DNA of 29,373 bases, taken from positions 1 through 29,373 of IMG/VR virus record IMGVR_UViG_3300017598_000418. The stretch is one strand, 5' to 3'. This document shows, one piece after another, positions 1-8,731 of the stretch. A program made the position numbers and the translations under genes. The notes beneath the pieces were generated by a model. The model did not search any database and was not told the origin of the DNA. It was given only the letters and a program-made list of their open reading frames with translations. Numbering within the stretch: position 1 is the stretch's first letter; each line of letters opens with the position of its first letter. This DNA comes from a virus.

Positions 1-1148
1 ACATTGTCATTTCCATCTTGGACGATGATGCCCCAGTACCCAACATCCTGAATTACGTTATTGTATATTTTATTTCCTGACGTTTCCCCAGTAGACGTGG
101 CATTAGTCGTTATTTGGATACCATGACCGTTAGTGGCGTCATTACCATAGATAACGTTATTGTAGATTAAATTATCTATGTTTGTAGCAGAGCTTCCAGC
201 GCTCGCTATGATTCCCCAACAACCCTGATAATTATACGGAGTGGGATTTGTAGCAGAATCACAACGAGTAACATTTCCATAAAATTCGTTATAGTCGCCA
301 CCATATATCTCGATAGCCTGTCCATGATTCAGAATATAATTAAATCGAATAATGTTAGATTCAGCGTTGGCGTTAAAACCCACCCCGAAGTCTTCATGAC
401 CATTTGACTCAAAAAAGTAGTTGTATTCAACCGTGTTGCTATCACCACCATAAATATTAACAGCACCGTGGTCGGCTCCTGTAATGTGGTTGTATCGAAC
501 CAGGTTGTTCTGTGCTCGATAATTCAACTCAATACCATCGCTTGCTGGTAGAGTCTCATCAGCCGAATCATTAGAATCAATATAATTATATTCAAATGTA
601 TTATAATCGGCATCTTCAGCACCCGCTGCCAAACCAACAGAGATTGATTCAGAGATAAAATAGAAATAGCAATACTGAACTTTATTATAGCTGCTTCTAA
701 TTCTGGCTCCATACTGCGCCGTGTCTAATCTCATAGAGTTTAGATAAATATATGTGCTGCCGCCTATGGGAGTTCTGAATAGAGTATTCGTGTCATCTGT
801 TTGGCTTATGATAGGCTTGGCTAATCCGCCTGAACAAAGATTACCAAAAGTCTCATTACCGCCATCTTCATGGCTTCCATCAGCATTGTAAGCGCTAATG
901 ATAATTGGATTCTCTGAAATTCCTGATTCTGTAACATCTAAAAATGTGGTAGTACTTGTGGTGCCACATTTTTGTCGATAATCATCACCAGAATCCCACG
1001 TGACATCCGCCCAAGAGTGAAAAGCGTTGGCGGGAGTTAATCCGTCTTCTGTGCCACCACCCAGACTTGGATCAATATAATAATCCGCCCCAAAAGCAGA
1101 TCCCGCAATCAGCAAAACAGCTATTATGTAAAAAAAGGCTTTAATCAC
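1..1148 (-). CDS. Secreted right-handed beta-helix protein, 3' end beyond window (partial)
   Basis: The reading frame is open from a GTG at 1148 to the window edge (382 codons, no stop seen), so the C-terminus is missing. The GTG overlaps the TGA of the upstream gene (GTGA). The N-terminus is a typical Sec signal peptide: Met-Ile-Lys, a hydrophobic core of about 13 residues (AFFYIIAVLLIAG), then SAFGA before DYYIDP. The remainder is rich in short Asn/Gly turns such as NTFEYNYI, NTVEYNYF, NIIRFNYIL and NKIYNNVI, spaced about 20-30 residues apart. This is the signature of parallel beta-helix (pectate-lyase/NosD-like) folds. In phages this fold is common in tailspikes and depolymerases that bind or cut surface polysaccharide. 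Catalytic residues cannot be assigned. It is the last visible gene of the tail-fibre block, so a receptor-binding or depolymerase role is an inference; a secreted, non-virion role is the alternative. Confidence 0.8.
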   Translation of the reverse strand, partial: MIKAFFYIIAVLLIAGSAFGADYYIDPSLGGGTEDGLTPANAFHSWADVTWDSGDDYRQKCGTTSTTTFLDVTESGISENPIIISAYNADGSHEDGGNETFGNLCSGGLAKPIISQTDDTNTLFRTPIGGSTYIYLNSMRLDTAQYGARIRSSYNKVQYCYFYFISESISVGLAAGAEDADYNTFEYNYIDSNDSADETLPASDGIELNYRAQNNLVRYNHITGADHGAVNIYGGDSNTVEYNYFFESNGHEDFGVGFNANAESNIIRFNYILNHGQAIEIYGGDYNEFYGNVTRCDSATNPTPYNYQGCWGIIASAGSSATNIDNLIYNNVIYGNDATNGHGIQITTNATSTGETSGNKIYNNVIQDVGYWGIIVQDGNDN

Positions 1149-1495
1149 GGTTTTGCTTCCCACGTTCTTTGAGTTTTAAGATGGTCGCTCATAATCACAT
1201 TAGTCCGAGAAAGCATTGTTGAAGCATACCCGGCTGTAAGGTCAATTAAATCCTGTCCTGTTACAATAGTAGCATACTCGTCGAGCAAAATAGTTCTGTC
1301 GTTATTCCATATCTCGTATGCCAGCTCACACTTAGCCCCTTCCCCGTCCCAAAAGAATTTTATATATACCCTTTCCGCTTTATCTGTTAAAGGATCTCCA
1401 ACTACAACGTTATAAGGTAATGTGACAGGATCTCCTGCATATAACGGTATTGTCGTAAATCCAACCAATAGTAAAACTGCAATTAATATCTTCAT
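1145..1495 (-). CDS. Small secreted protein of unknown function (116 aa)
   Basis: Not recognised as a known family. The N-terminus is a clear signal peptide: MK, hydrophobic core ILIAVLLLVGFTTI, then PLYA before GDPV. There is no lipobox cysteine. The mature part is about 96 residues with one Cys, mixed beta-type sequence and an aromatic stretch (IKFFWDGEGAKCELAYEIW). An AGGAG-type ribosome binding site lies just before the ATG at 1495, and the gene follows the large fibre gene by about 15 bases. It overlaps the next gene by GTGA. Position between a tail fibre and a beta-helix protein, all three carrying signal peptides, suggests an exported accessory or fibre-associated factor. This is inference only. 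Confidence 0.72.
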   Translation of the reverse strand: MKILIAVLLLVGFTTIPLYAGDPVTLPYNVVVGDPLTDKAERVYIKFFWDGEGAKCELAYEIWNNDRTILLDEYATIVTGQDLIDLTAGYASTMLSRTNVIMSDHLKTQRTWEAKP

Positions 1496-1510
1496 TTTTT
1501 CTTCTCCTAT

Positions 1511-4483
1511 TTAATCTGCTGCACCACCATCAGCAAAAGTGCCTCTATAGTTGTAAGCGGTCCAGATACCTGCTCCACCAGAGGCGTAATCGCAAACGAG
1601 CCAGACAAATTCTCTATATGTTGCTCCGGTAACATCCAATTCATCGTCGGCATCTAAGATGGTGCCAGCCCATGAGATCTTATCTAATGCGTCTGTAACT
1701 CCTATTGAAATAGTTTCGGTATCTGTGCTTTTTACGATATATACATGCCGAAGATTATCTTCATCGTATGTATCACAAACATCAGGCAGTAGTATATCGT
1801 CTGTTCCGGCGCTCCTTTCAACCCTATATTGTTCTCCATAACATCCGGTGGCAGGGATAGTATAATCGGCACCTATAACATCTAAGTCCACATTATTTTG
1901 TTTGAGCCCGAGACTTACTGTTGAAACATACCAGGCCCCGTCCTCGTCAAATAAGGCAACATAATCAGCACCGTCATAAATAGCGTAATAAGCCGCACTC
2001 CCAGACAACGTAGCAGGGTTCCAAGTCGTGTTATCGGCATAGTAAATCTGCCCCGCAACCGGAGACCCAGGAGCGCCTGTTAATTTGTCAAGTTCCAGGG
2101 TGGCAAGCGATACCCCAACTCCTGTGTCATCTGTTTCAACAAACTCAGTTACATCGGACAGTGCAGAATAAAGTCCCGCCTCGTTTGTCAGGGCGTCCTG
2201 TTTTGTGCTTGTATTATCATCGACATACTTTTTATTGGCCACTTCGTAATCCGCGTCCGGGGCAGCGGAAGCCGTAATCGGGAAAGCTGAGAACGTCCAT
2301 TCAACTGAAATGGTTTCACCTTCGTCTGATTTCACTATAGCGGCGTCAAGTGGTTCATATGCAACATCGCCAATAGCGTCGATAGCCTGTTTCACCCTTT
2401 CTGCCGTCCACACTCTTTCTGTAGTGGCACTGCCGGCTTCTGCCTCGGCTTGTGAAGGAACTGCAAGGTCTGCCTGAACGTCTGTGCCGATTACAAGACC
2501 CAAGTAAACCAACATAGCGGCTTTATTAGCAGCGGCGAGAAGGAGTTGAATGTCAGCAGAAGGGGTTATTCCTGCGTAGGTCGTTAGGTCGGCATCGTAA
2601 GCGTTAAAATCAACATCGGCTTCAAGGTTAAAGTCGCCCTTAAATTCTGATTCGGTTCTACCCTCAATCCCGTTTGCAGTAAACCTTGCATATTCATCAT
2701 CATTCGGAGAGCCATCTACTTCGACAAGGTTATCATCTGCGATACCGATTGTTTGTTCGGCTAATACATCCGTACCAATAACAAGGCCCAAATACGTAGG
2801 ATCAATCAATACCCATTGATAATTTGATGTGTCAGCTTCGTAAGTCAAAGCATATTCATCTGTCTCAGCATTAGCAATGTTTAAATGTGCAGGGTCTATT
2901 GAACCATCATTGTAATGCTCGCTATCGATACCATCATCAGCAATTTTAGTTTCATCTATGATGTCGGCTGCCAAATGTTCTGCATCAATTGACCCAGCAG
3001 CATAATGTTCGGATTCTACTATATCATCCCCTATGTCAGAGCCGTCTATGAAATCGTCTGTACAATCTCCCGTGGTGCACCCGCCAACCATTGTAATGTC
3101 GCCGCCTCCCGCCAACTCAACCCACTGGAAATTTGATGTGTCAGTCTCATATGTGAGGACATACTCATCAGTCTCGGCGTTGGCAATGTTTAAATGTGCA
3201 GGATCAATTGACCCATCTGTATAATGCTCACTGTCAACGGCATCGTCGGCCATTTTAGTTCCGTTAACTGAGTCTGCGGCCAAATGCGCCAAATCAATAC
3301 TTCCGTCTGTATAATGTTCACTGTCAATAGCATCGTCAGCTATGTCTGTCCCATCAACAAAATCATCGGTGCAGTCACCAGTGGTGCAGGTGCCAACTGT
3401 GGTAATGTCCCCGCCCGCGGTTAACTCAATCCACTGAAAATTAGTGGTATCAGCCTCATAGCTCAAAACATATTCGTCAGTCTCGGCGTTGGCTATATTA
3501 AGGTGCGCAGGGTCTATACTGGCATCATTGTAATGCTCCGAGTCTACGCCATCATCAGCAATTTTGGTTTCCTCTATGATATCAGCCGCAAGGTGCTCGG
3601 CATCGATACTGCCAGCGCCATAGTGCTCGCTCTCAATAACATCGTCAGCTATATCCGTCCCATCAACAAAATCATCAGTACAATCCCCGGTAGTGCATCC
3701 CCCAACAGTGGTAATATCGCCACCCGCCGCATGTTCCACCCATTGAAAATTTGTGGTATCAGCTTCGTAGCTCAAAACGTATTCATCGGTTTCCGCGTTA
3801 GCGATATCAAGGTGTTCTGGGTCAATGCTGCCGTCATTATAATGCTCCGAATCGATACCTTCATCAGCAATTTTGGTTTCATCAACAATATCTGCCGCCA
3901 TGTGCTCGGCATCAATAGACCCGGCTGCATAGTGTTCAGATTCCACGACATCATCGCCGATATCGGTGCCATCAATGAAATCGTCCGTGCAATCTCCCGT
4001 AGTGCAATCACCGACCGTAGTGATGTCACCGCCGCCAGGGATATCGACCCACTGGAAATTGCCAGTATCGGCCTCGTAGGTCAACGCATATTCATCGGTT
4101 TCAGAGTTTGCTATATTAAGATGTTCCGGGTCAATGCTGCCGTCAACATAGTGATCAGAATCAACTTCATTATCGGGCATGTCCTGACGAATCCATACTC
4201 CCGATGTAGTATAATTTTTACATCGAATATAATCAGGAGAACTTGTAGCATTGGTGGCGCTCTGATCAAAATAATAAAAATATCGCGAACCAGAGCTGGT
4301 CACCACATACCCCGTTCCATCATCAGTTGAAGAACCTGTGCCATAAACATCATCACAATCTATATTATCAACACTACCGGGCACCTCACCGGTAAGCGAA
4401 GTAAAAAATCTTGTGAAAATTCCGGCATAACCGTATGGTGATAAAACCAATATAAATAAAAAAGCTATTAAAAATCGTTTCAT
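1511..4483 (-). CDS. Large repeat-rich tail fibre with N-terminal signal peptide (990 aa)
   Basis: The protein opens with a Sec-type signal peptide (MKR, core FLIAFLFILVLS, then PYGYA before GIF). Residues 150-561 are four tandem copies of a 103-residue module. Each copy carries a GDITTVG-type motif, a CTTGDC cysteine pair and two SEHYxxGSID-type sub-repeats; SID-x-x-H repeats of this kind are common in phage tail fibres. The region after residue 600 has other fibre hallmarks: SQAEAEAGSATTERVWT and NKKYVDDN, which recur in fibre stalks. The C-terminus is beta-rich and contains further cysteines. The ATG at 4483 overlaps the upstream stop (ATGA). The likely role is receptor binding at the tail tip. 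The signal peptide is the odd feature, because tail fibres normally fold and assemble in the cytoplasm. Fibre identity is well supported; export is inferred. Confidence 0.85.
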   Translation of the reverse strand: MKRFLIAFLFILVLSPYGYAGIFTRFFTSLTGEVPGSVDNIDCDDVYGTGSSTDDGTGYVVTSSGSRYFYYFDQSATNATSSPDYIRCKNYTTSGVWIRQDMPDNEVDSDHYVDGSIDPEHLNIANSETDEYALTYEADTGNFQWVDIPGGGDITTVGDCTTGDCTDDFIDGTDIGDDVVESEHYAAGSIDAEHMAADIVDETKIADEGIDSEHYNDGSIDPEHLDIANAETDEYVLSYEADTTNFQWVEHAAGGDITTVGGCTTGDCTDDFVDGTDIADDVIESEHYGAGSIDAEHLAADIIEETKIADDGVDSEHYNDASIDPAHLNIANAETDEYVLSYEADTTNFQWIELTAGGDITTVGTCTTGDCTDDFVDGTDIADDAIDSEHYTDGSIDLAHLAADSVNGTKMADDAVDSEHYTDGSIDPAHLNIANAETDEYVLTYETDTSNFQWVELAGGGDITMVGGCTTGDCTDDFIDGSDIGDDIVESEHYAAGSIDAEHLAADIIDETKIADDGIDSEHYNDGSIDPAHLNIANAETDEYALTYEADTSNYQWVLIDPTYLGLVIGTDVLAEQTIGIADDNLVEVDGSPNDDEYARFTANGIEGRTESEFKGDFNLEADVDFNAYDADLTTYAGITPSADIQLLLAAANKAAMLVYLGLVIGTDVQADLAVPSQAEAEAGSATTERVWTAERVKQAIDAIGDVAYEPLDAAIVKSDEGETISVEWTFSAFPITASAAPDADYEVANKKYVDDNTSTKQDALTNEAGLYSALSDVTEFVETDDTGVGVSLATLELDKLTGAPGSPVAGQIYYADNTTWNPATLSGSAAYYAIYDGADYVALFDEDGAWYVSTVSLGLKQNNVDLDVIGADYTIPATGCYGEQYRVERSAGTDDILLPDVCDTYDEDNLRHVYIVKSTDTETISIGVTDALDKISWAGTILDADDELDVTGATYREFVWLVCDYASGGAGIWTAYNYRGTFADGGAAD
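2801..4036 (-). repeat. Four tandem 309-bp coding repeats in the tail fibre gene
   Basis: Four head-to-tail units of exactly 103 codons each code for residues 150-561 of the fibre. All four copies are in register without insertions or deletions, while third codon positions have drifted widely. A fifth half unit (the SIDPEHLNIANSETDEY part) precedes the first full copy, at residues 107-149. The pattern indicates old internal duplication kept under protein-level selection, and such arrays allow fibre length to change by unequal recombination. Confidence 0.9.
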
Positions 4484-4821
4484 TTCTTACTCCGGATTAA
4501 TTTTAAATCTGATCTATCTTGAACAATCCCCTGAAAAGCCAAGAGCACATCCCGCACTTCGGTTGCTCTGTTACGTGCCTTGGCACTATCGGACTGACAA
4601 CCCCGGATAGCACCCTCAACATAGGGTAGGTATTCGGCTATCGTGTCCAGCACATTGCGCCGTTCTGTTTTTTCTATCACACGCCCTGGTTTACTCTTGC
4701 CGTCTTCTATTGTGATGTCTCGCGTCAGCGCGACGTTGACAACGTTTAGCATTATCTGCCCAATAAGGTTTTCGCCAACCTCACTTTCAAAAAATGTTTT
4801 TAATTCCTTTTGCATGTTCAT
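4480..4821 (-). CDS. Hypothetical phage protein (113 aa), possible fibre-assembly or tail-region protein
   Basis: No family recognised. The sequence is predicted mostly helical and charged, with no signal peptide or membrane segment and one cysteine. It lies between a collar-type fibre and the large repeat fibre. It starts directly after the upstream stop (TAA then ATG at 4821; a second in-frame ATG at 4815 is also possible) and overlaps the large fibre start by ATGA. A small helical protein next to fibre genes could be a fibre chaperone or an adaptor, but nothing in the sequence proves that. Confidence 0.65.
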   Translation of the reverse strand: MNMQKELKTFFESEVGENLIGQIMLNVVNVALTRDITIEDGKSKPGRVIEKTERRNVLDTIAEYLPYVEGAIRGCQSDSAKARNRATEVRDVLLAFQGIVQDRSDLKLIRSKK

Positions 4822-5508
4822 TTATATATCCGGATACTGTAGGGTCCCTACTGCTGCCGCTGGTCTGACATCTGATGTTGACTGTGCGCCCGTATTGGCC
4901 GAGCTTGCGGCCGTGGCATCAGTTTTAGAATATGAATCGCCCAACGGCACATCACCAGTTGAAATGCTACGAGCGATATGGACATAAGACGAAGATTTAG
5001 TTGAACCCGATGTTAAATTGGTACTAGAACCTCCGCTGTTATACGTCTTATCACTGTCGTCTGCGCCCTGGGTAGAATACCACTGGTGATTGTGGCTGTG
5101 GGTGTGCGCTGAGCCGGTGTGGACATGCGCTTTCAGAAGGTCCCAGGTCTCGCCGGCATTGGTGCCGCCGTTGGCATTGTATAAATCACTGCCACCCTTG
5201 AGTGCCAAAACCCGATCCGTGACACTGCTATCGATTGCCCATCCGTCGTCGGTATCGTTTCGATAGATCCACAGCTTTTGACTTGTGGTTCCGGTAAGAA
5301 TTGCAAGCCATGCGCTATTTGCATTATTCCTTATCTTCGGCAAATTTTGCGTGCTATCAAACCAGACATGACCCTTGAGTGTATTACTTGGCGCCGAAGC
5401 GCCCGAAAAGAAAGATCGCAGACACTCAAGATTTTTTTCTATGTTGGCAAGATTCACCTGCCCAACATGGTCGGCTGCATAACTGTTTACGGTATAGTCC
5501 TGGCTCAT
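4822..5508 (-). CDS. Short tail fibre / collar-domain receptor-binding protein (228 aa)
   Basis: The central part holds a histidine-rich stretch, AHVHTGSAHTHSHNHQW, around residues 128-144. HxH motifs like this bind metal ions in the needle or collar domains of short tail fibres such as T4 gp12. The C-terminus has a Ser/Thr/Gly-rich low-complexity run followed by DVRPAAAVGTLQYPDI, resembling the closing strand of phage tail-collar domains. The N-terminal half contains a KGHVWFDSTQNLPKIRNN segment typical of tail-tip fibre proteins. Its ATG overlaps the upstream stop (ATGA). It likely forms part of the tail-tip adhesin set with the larger fibre downstream. The exact receptor cannot be read from the sequence. 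Confidence 0.72.
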   Translation of the reverse strand: MSQDYTVNSYAADHVGQVNLANIEKNLECLRSFFSGASAPSNTLKGHVWFDSTQNLPKIRNNANSAWLAILTGTTSQKLWIYRNDTDDGWAIDSSVTDRVLALKGGSDLYNANGGTNAGETWDLLKAHVHTGSAHTHSHNHQWYSTQGADDSDKTYNSGGSSTNLTSGSTKSSSYVHIARSISTGDVPLGDSYSKTDATAASSANTGAQSTSDVRPAAAVGTLQYPDI

Positions 5509-5759
5509 TGTGTTACCTCTACCATTATTTCGTCAATAACGCCCTGGGCGATTCCCCGGACAGCTTCTTTGTTTTTTTCAGCCTTGACTAAGGCCTCGAA
5601 TATCGGCTTTACCATGGCCTTTAGCTGTGCCGGTCCGGTCACATTAAACAACCTGTTTTTAGATACAGCTTCTCCGTTGTCCCGAATAGCCCTAAGATAA
5701 ACGTCATAGGTACCGTCATCTTTTTTAGTAGTCTGGCCCAGCTCGATTGTCAGCGCCAT
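5505..5759 (-). CDS. Small conserved-type tail-region protein (84 aa), function unknown
   Basis: The N-terminal half looks like beta strands (TIELGQTTKKDDGTYDVYLRAI) and the C-terminal half like a long amphipathic helix rich in Lys, Glu and Ala. No domain is recognised. The ATG overlaps the J-like gene stop by one base (TAATG) and its own stop overlaps the next start by ATGA, so it is translated as part of the tail-tip set. A small adaptor linking the tip to fibres is a reasonable guess, not more. Confidence 0.68.
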   Translation of the reverse strand: MALTIELGQTTKKDDGTYDVYLRAIRDNGEAVSKNRLFNVTGPAQLKAMVKPIFEALVKAEKNKEAVRGIAQGVIDEIMVEVTQ

Positions 5760-8731
5760 TATTGCGGTCCCTCATATGCAAGCATGTTTAATTCTTTTAA
5801 ATACAAATTGCTATCCAGTGTCGGGTCGGTGATTGTAACAACCACAGAAACATAACGAGCTTCAACCTCCGCGCATAACAGTTCAAAATAATCAATTTCA
5901 CTCCACGGATCACCAACCAATTCTTTGTATCGTAATGTGGCCCGTAATTGTGCTGCTGTGGTTGCTGAAAATATTTCCTGCCAGCTCATATCTGTGTCCG
6001 GATCAACATCCTCCCAAGTCGTCGAATTGGCTTCGTCAATTTTTAAAAGACTTACGGTATCAAACCAGACGATATCACCGTTGGTTTTGCCCGATAGCCA
6101 TATCCGGATTGATATACAACTGGCCGGCGTCTTAAAAAGATAATTAAAGGCTGTAAATGACGCCGTCTCATCGGCCAAATCCAAATTAGGCGGCGCTGAG
6201 ATATAGCCGCCATTAGTAAGATCGTTAATCCAAATCTGGGCAGTATCACCAACTGTATTTTTGTAATAGCCGCGCAGCATGTACCAGGTTTCAGCCGTAA
6301 CTGTAATGTTCTGGTAGATGCCGAATCCGTCTGATGTTACTGTCACCTGTGCGGCGCTACCGGTTTCGCCCGACACATCTTCTGCTGCATCACAATTAGA
6401 CTCTGTCCAATCATCTAAATCATCACCTGTCCAATTGTCCATGGCGCCATCAGTGATCAAGTCCGAGCCTGTGGTGGCCAACGGGAAAACACCATCCCAG
6501 GTCGTGTCAGAGGACTCAAATACAACACGAAAATCACCCCATATTCGAACCTTCTCAAGGGAATTTAAATCGTAGGTTGCGCTGGTCCAGTCGCCTGTGA
6601 GCACACCTGACGTGTGGGAGCATTTCATGGCGTCTTCAGCATCATAGGTATCATGTTCGGTATTATCATGTGTCCCGCTCGTAAAGTCCCAGGCCCATGA
6701 ACCATAGGTTGCCAGTTCTGAAAATCCGGGCGGCACAAAAACAGTGACGGTTGCAGAAACAGGGGTACCGGAATAAAGTCCGTTGTTGCCTTTTGCTGCG
6801 GCCCAAAAAGTATGGGTCCCGGGACGGACACCATTCAGGCGAAGTGAAATATTCATGTTGTAGCTGATAAATATTCCGCCATCCCAGGAAGCGCCTAACC
6901 GGATTTCAAATCCTTCCCTGTCCGGATCGTCTGCTGGCGTGCCGTATATCGTCACGCTGTCGCCGTTTGCTATTGCTGTGATCGCAGAAAGGCTTGACGG
7001 TGCGCTGGTATCGCCTATGATAGTTTGAGACACGGTGGTGCAAGAATCAAAATCTTCTTTTACGCCAAATACGGAAATAGAGCGAATTTTTAAGTAATAC
7101 GTTTCACCTTCTTCAACCGGATCAACTTGATAATTCGTGTCACAGCGGGTCATGTAACGCCAATCTCCACCGCTGCCTATTTTAAGCCAGATCTCGGCGT
7201 AATCCCACCAGGGATAGTCCGTGGCAGCCGGTGCATCAAAATCTATTTCCCACCGGGTAAATGATCGGTTGCGGTAATAATAAACCACTTCGGCGTGGCT
7301 GACATCGACAACTGAAGGCACGGGATCAAGCGGGCCGGGGAGGTCTGTCGAATCGTAATCATGGGCTGTCAGGTTGTAGGTATCATCATAAAAAGTGTCG
7401 TCTTCTTCGATCAGCGATAACGAGACGGTATGGTCGCCATTGATAGGACAGCCATCTACTCGCAGCACCTTATCTGTCCAGCCCGGCATGGTGTGATCAA
7501 ACTCGATCAAGTCCATGGCTTCGAGCGCCATGGCCTTTGATCCTGCTATAAATGAGACAGCTTTATTTAGCCTGCCACGCTCTAAGTGATAGTTGCTCAT
7601 TTTCTGCACAAGCTCTGGCTCCGATAGCCCCAGCACTTCCAACTTTTGCTCTCGCAAATCGCCTTCGGCTGTGATCGCCGTTGCATCTGATGTGATGACA
7701 TCATCGGCTTTATATTGTTTCTCTGTGCTCAAATGCGTGGCCCGAATCGCGTTGGGCCGCCTGGCTGCATCCGGCTGCACGATTTCAAGAGTTGAAAAGC
7801 CATCGTTGTTTCTAATTACATCGCCTTCCCCCAGGGACATCACCACAGACTCATAATTAAGATCACGGAACTTGATCTTAAATTCGTCACCGCTTTGGAT
7901 TATATCGCCCCTAAAATTATTAAATATCAACCCCAGGTTATCAGCCACGGCCTGGTTTTGATTAATCGGCATGTTGCACGTCCAACCCTTGGCGTCACAA
8001 TAATCGATTGCCGTTGATAATGATGCTATGCTGATCCTATCTGCACTGATACCGATACCGCCCCGGCTCGACGGCCTCGTAAGGTAATCATAAGCACATA
8101 GCGCCGGGTTGTTAGAATAAGCAGTTACAGGAGGCGTAGCAGCAGGATTATAAATTTTCTGGCCCTGAATCTCGGCTGTGATATTCGGTTCGCTGTTAAA
8201 CTCAGCCGGGTCATATTCTAGCCGGACATACAGATAAGCGGTATATCGTAAGAGCTGATCCCATTTGCTGGTCGCACTTTCCAGCGTGCTACATATCGAC
8301 TGGTCAGAGGCACCATTAAAAAACTGAATACGGACATTATCGGAATTATACTTCGTGAAAAGTATGTCATCTAAATAGACTTTAGGCGGGTTGCTGGTAG
8401 GTAAATTGCTGCCGGTGGTCGTATAAACTGTGTCATCTTCGCGCACGATACCGTTTATCGGGCCTTCTCCTAATTCGCAGATCATGTGCAAATAGGGATT
8501 TTTAACGTGCAAAAAGGTTTTGTTGACCCCTGGTCTGCTGAGTCCATAAGGAATCGGTAAAGGTTCCCGGCTGGATCTTGTATTAATTTGATAGCCTTTT
8601 AACGGGTCTGCACCTGATACTGCCTTCGGACTCCTTTGTGTAGCTGCTGAATAAATACCATAGGCAGTAGAAACAGCTGCTATAACGTATGGCATATATG
8701 TTGCTGCTGTTACACCTCCAATAACCGGCAT
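5759..8731 (-). CDS. J-like central tail fibre / tip attachment protein with embedded carbohydrate-binding-like module (990 aa)
   Basis: The size, position after an NlpC-like gene and sequence (ADPLKGYQINTRSSREPLPIPYG, GLIFNNFRGDIIQSGDEFKIKF, VLRVDGCPI) fit phage tail proteins of the lambda J / GTA gp15 group, which close the tail tip and contact the receptor. Residues 9-28 form a hydrophobic stretch. After about residue 460 come one or two fibronectin-III-like segments. Residues about 760-895 (ITDGAMDNWTGDDLDDWTE to IVWFDTVSLLKI) look like a CBM4/9-type jelly roll, flanked by two similar TTWDGVFP / TTWEDVDP strands, as if inserted within a C-terminal domain. The start overlaps the upstream stop by one base (TAATG). 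The J-like role is well supported; the sugar-binding role is inferred. Confidence 0.85.
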   Translation of the reverse strand: MPVIGGVTAATYMPYVIAAVSTAYGIYSAATQRSPKAVSGADPLKGYQINTRSSREPLPIPYGLSRPGVNKTFLHVKNPYLHMICELGEGPINGIVREDDTVYTTTGSNLPTSNPPKVYLDDILFTKYNSDNVRIQFFNGASDQSICSTLESATSKWDQLLRYTAYLYVRLEYDPAEFNSEPNITAEIQGQKIYNPAATPPVTAYSNNPALCAYDYLTRPSSRGGIGISADRISIASLSTAIDYCDAKGWTCNMPINQNQAVADNLGLIFNNFRGDIIQSGDEFKIKFRDLNYESVVMSLGEGDVIRNNDGFSTLEIVQPDAARRPNAIRATHLSTEKQYKADDVITSDATAITAEGDLREQKLEVLGLSEPELVQKMSNYHLERGRLNKAVSFIAGSKAMALEAMDLIEFDHTMPGWTDKVLRVDGCPINGDHTVSLSLIEEDDTFYDDTYNLTAHDYDSTDLPGPLDPVPSVVDVSHAEVVYYYRNRSFTRWEIDFDAPAATDYPWWDYAEIWLKIGSGGDWRYMTRCDTNYQVDPVEEGETYYLKIRSISVFGVKEDFDSCTTVSQTIIGDTSAPSSLSAITAIANGDSVTIYGTPADDPDREGFEIRLGASWDGGIFISYNMNISLRLNGVRPGTHTFWAAAKGNNGLYSGTPVSATVTVFVPPGFSELATYGSWAWDFTSGTHDNTEHDTYDAEDAMKCSHTSGVLTGDWTSATYDLNSLEKVRIWGDFRVVFESSDTTWDGVFPLATTGSDLITDGAMDNWTGDDLDDWTESNCDAAEDVSGETGSAAQVTVTSDGFGIYQNITVTAETWYMLRGYYKNTVGDTAQIWINDLTNGGYISAPPNLDLADETASFTAFNYLFKTPASCISIRIWLSGKTNGDIVWFDTVSLLKIDEANSTTWEDVDPDTDMSWQEIFSATTAAQLRATLRYKELVGDPWSEIDYFELLCAEVEARYVSVVVTITDPTLDSNLYLKELNMLAYEGPQ

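Noticed and set aside
2801-4036. CRISPR-like or non-coding tandem array
   Set aside because: The 309-bp units are coding, in frame and diverged at synonymous sites, with no spacer structure.
3503-4330. Plus-strand open frame of 275 codons opposite the fibre repeats
   Set aside because: It is the mirror of the tandem repeats; its own repetitive sequence simply reflects the fibre array.
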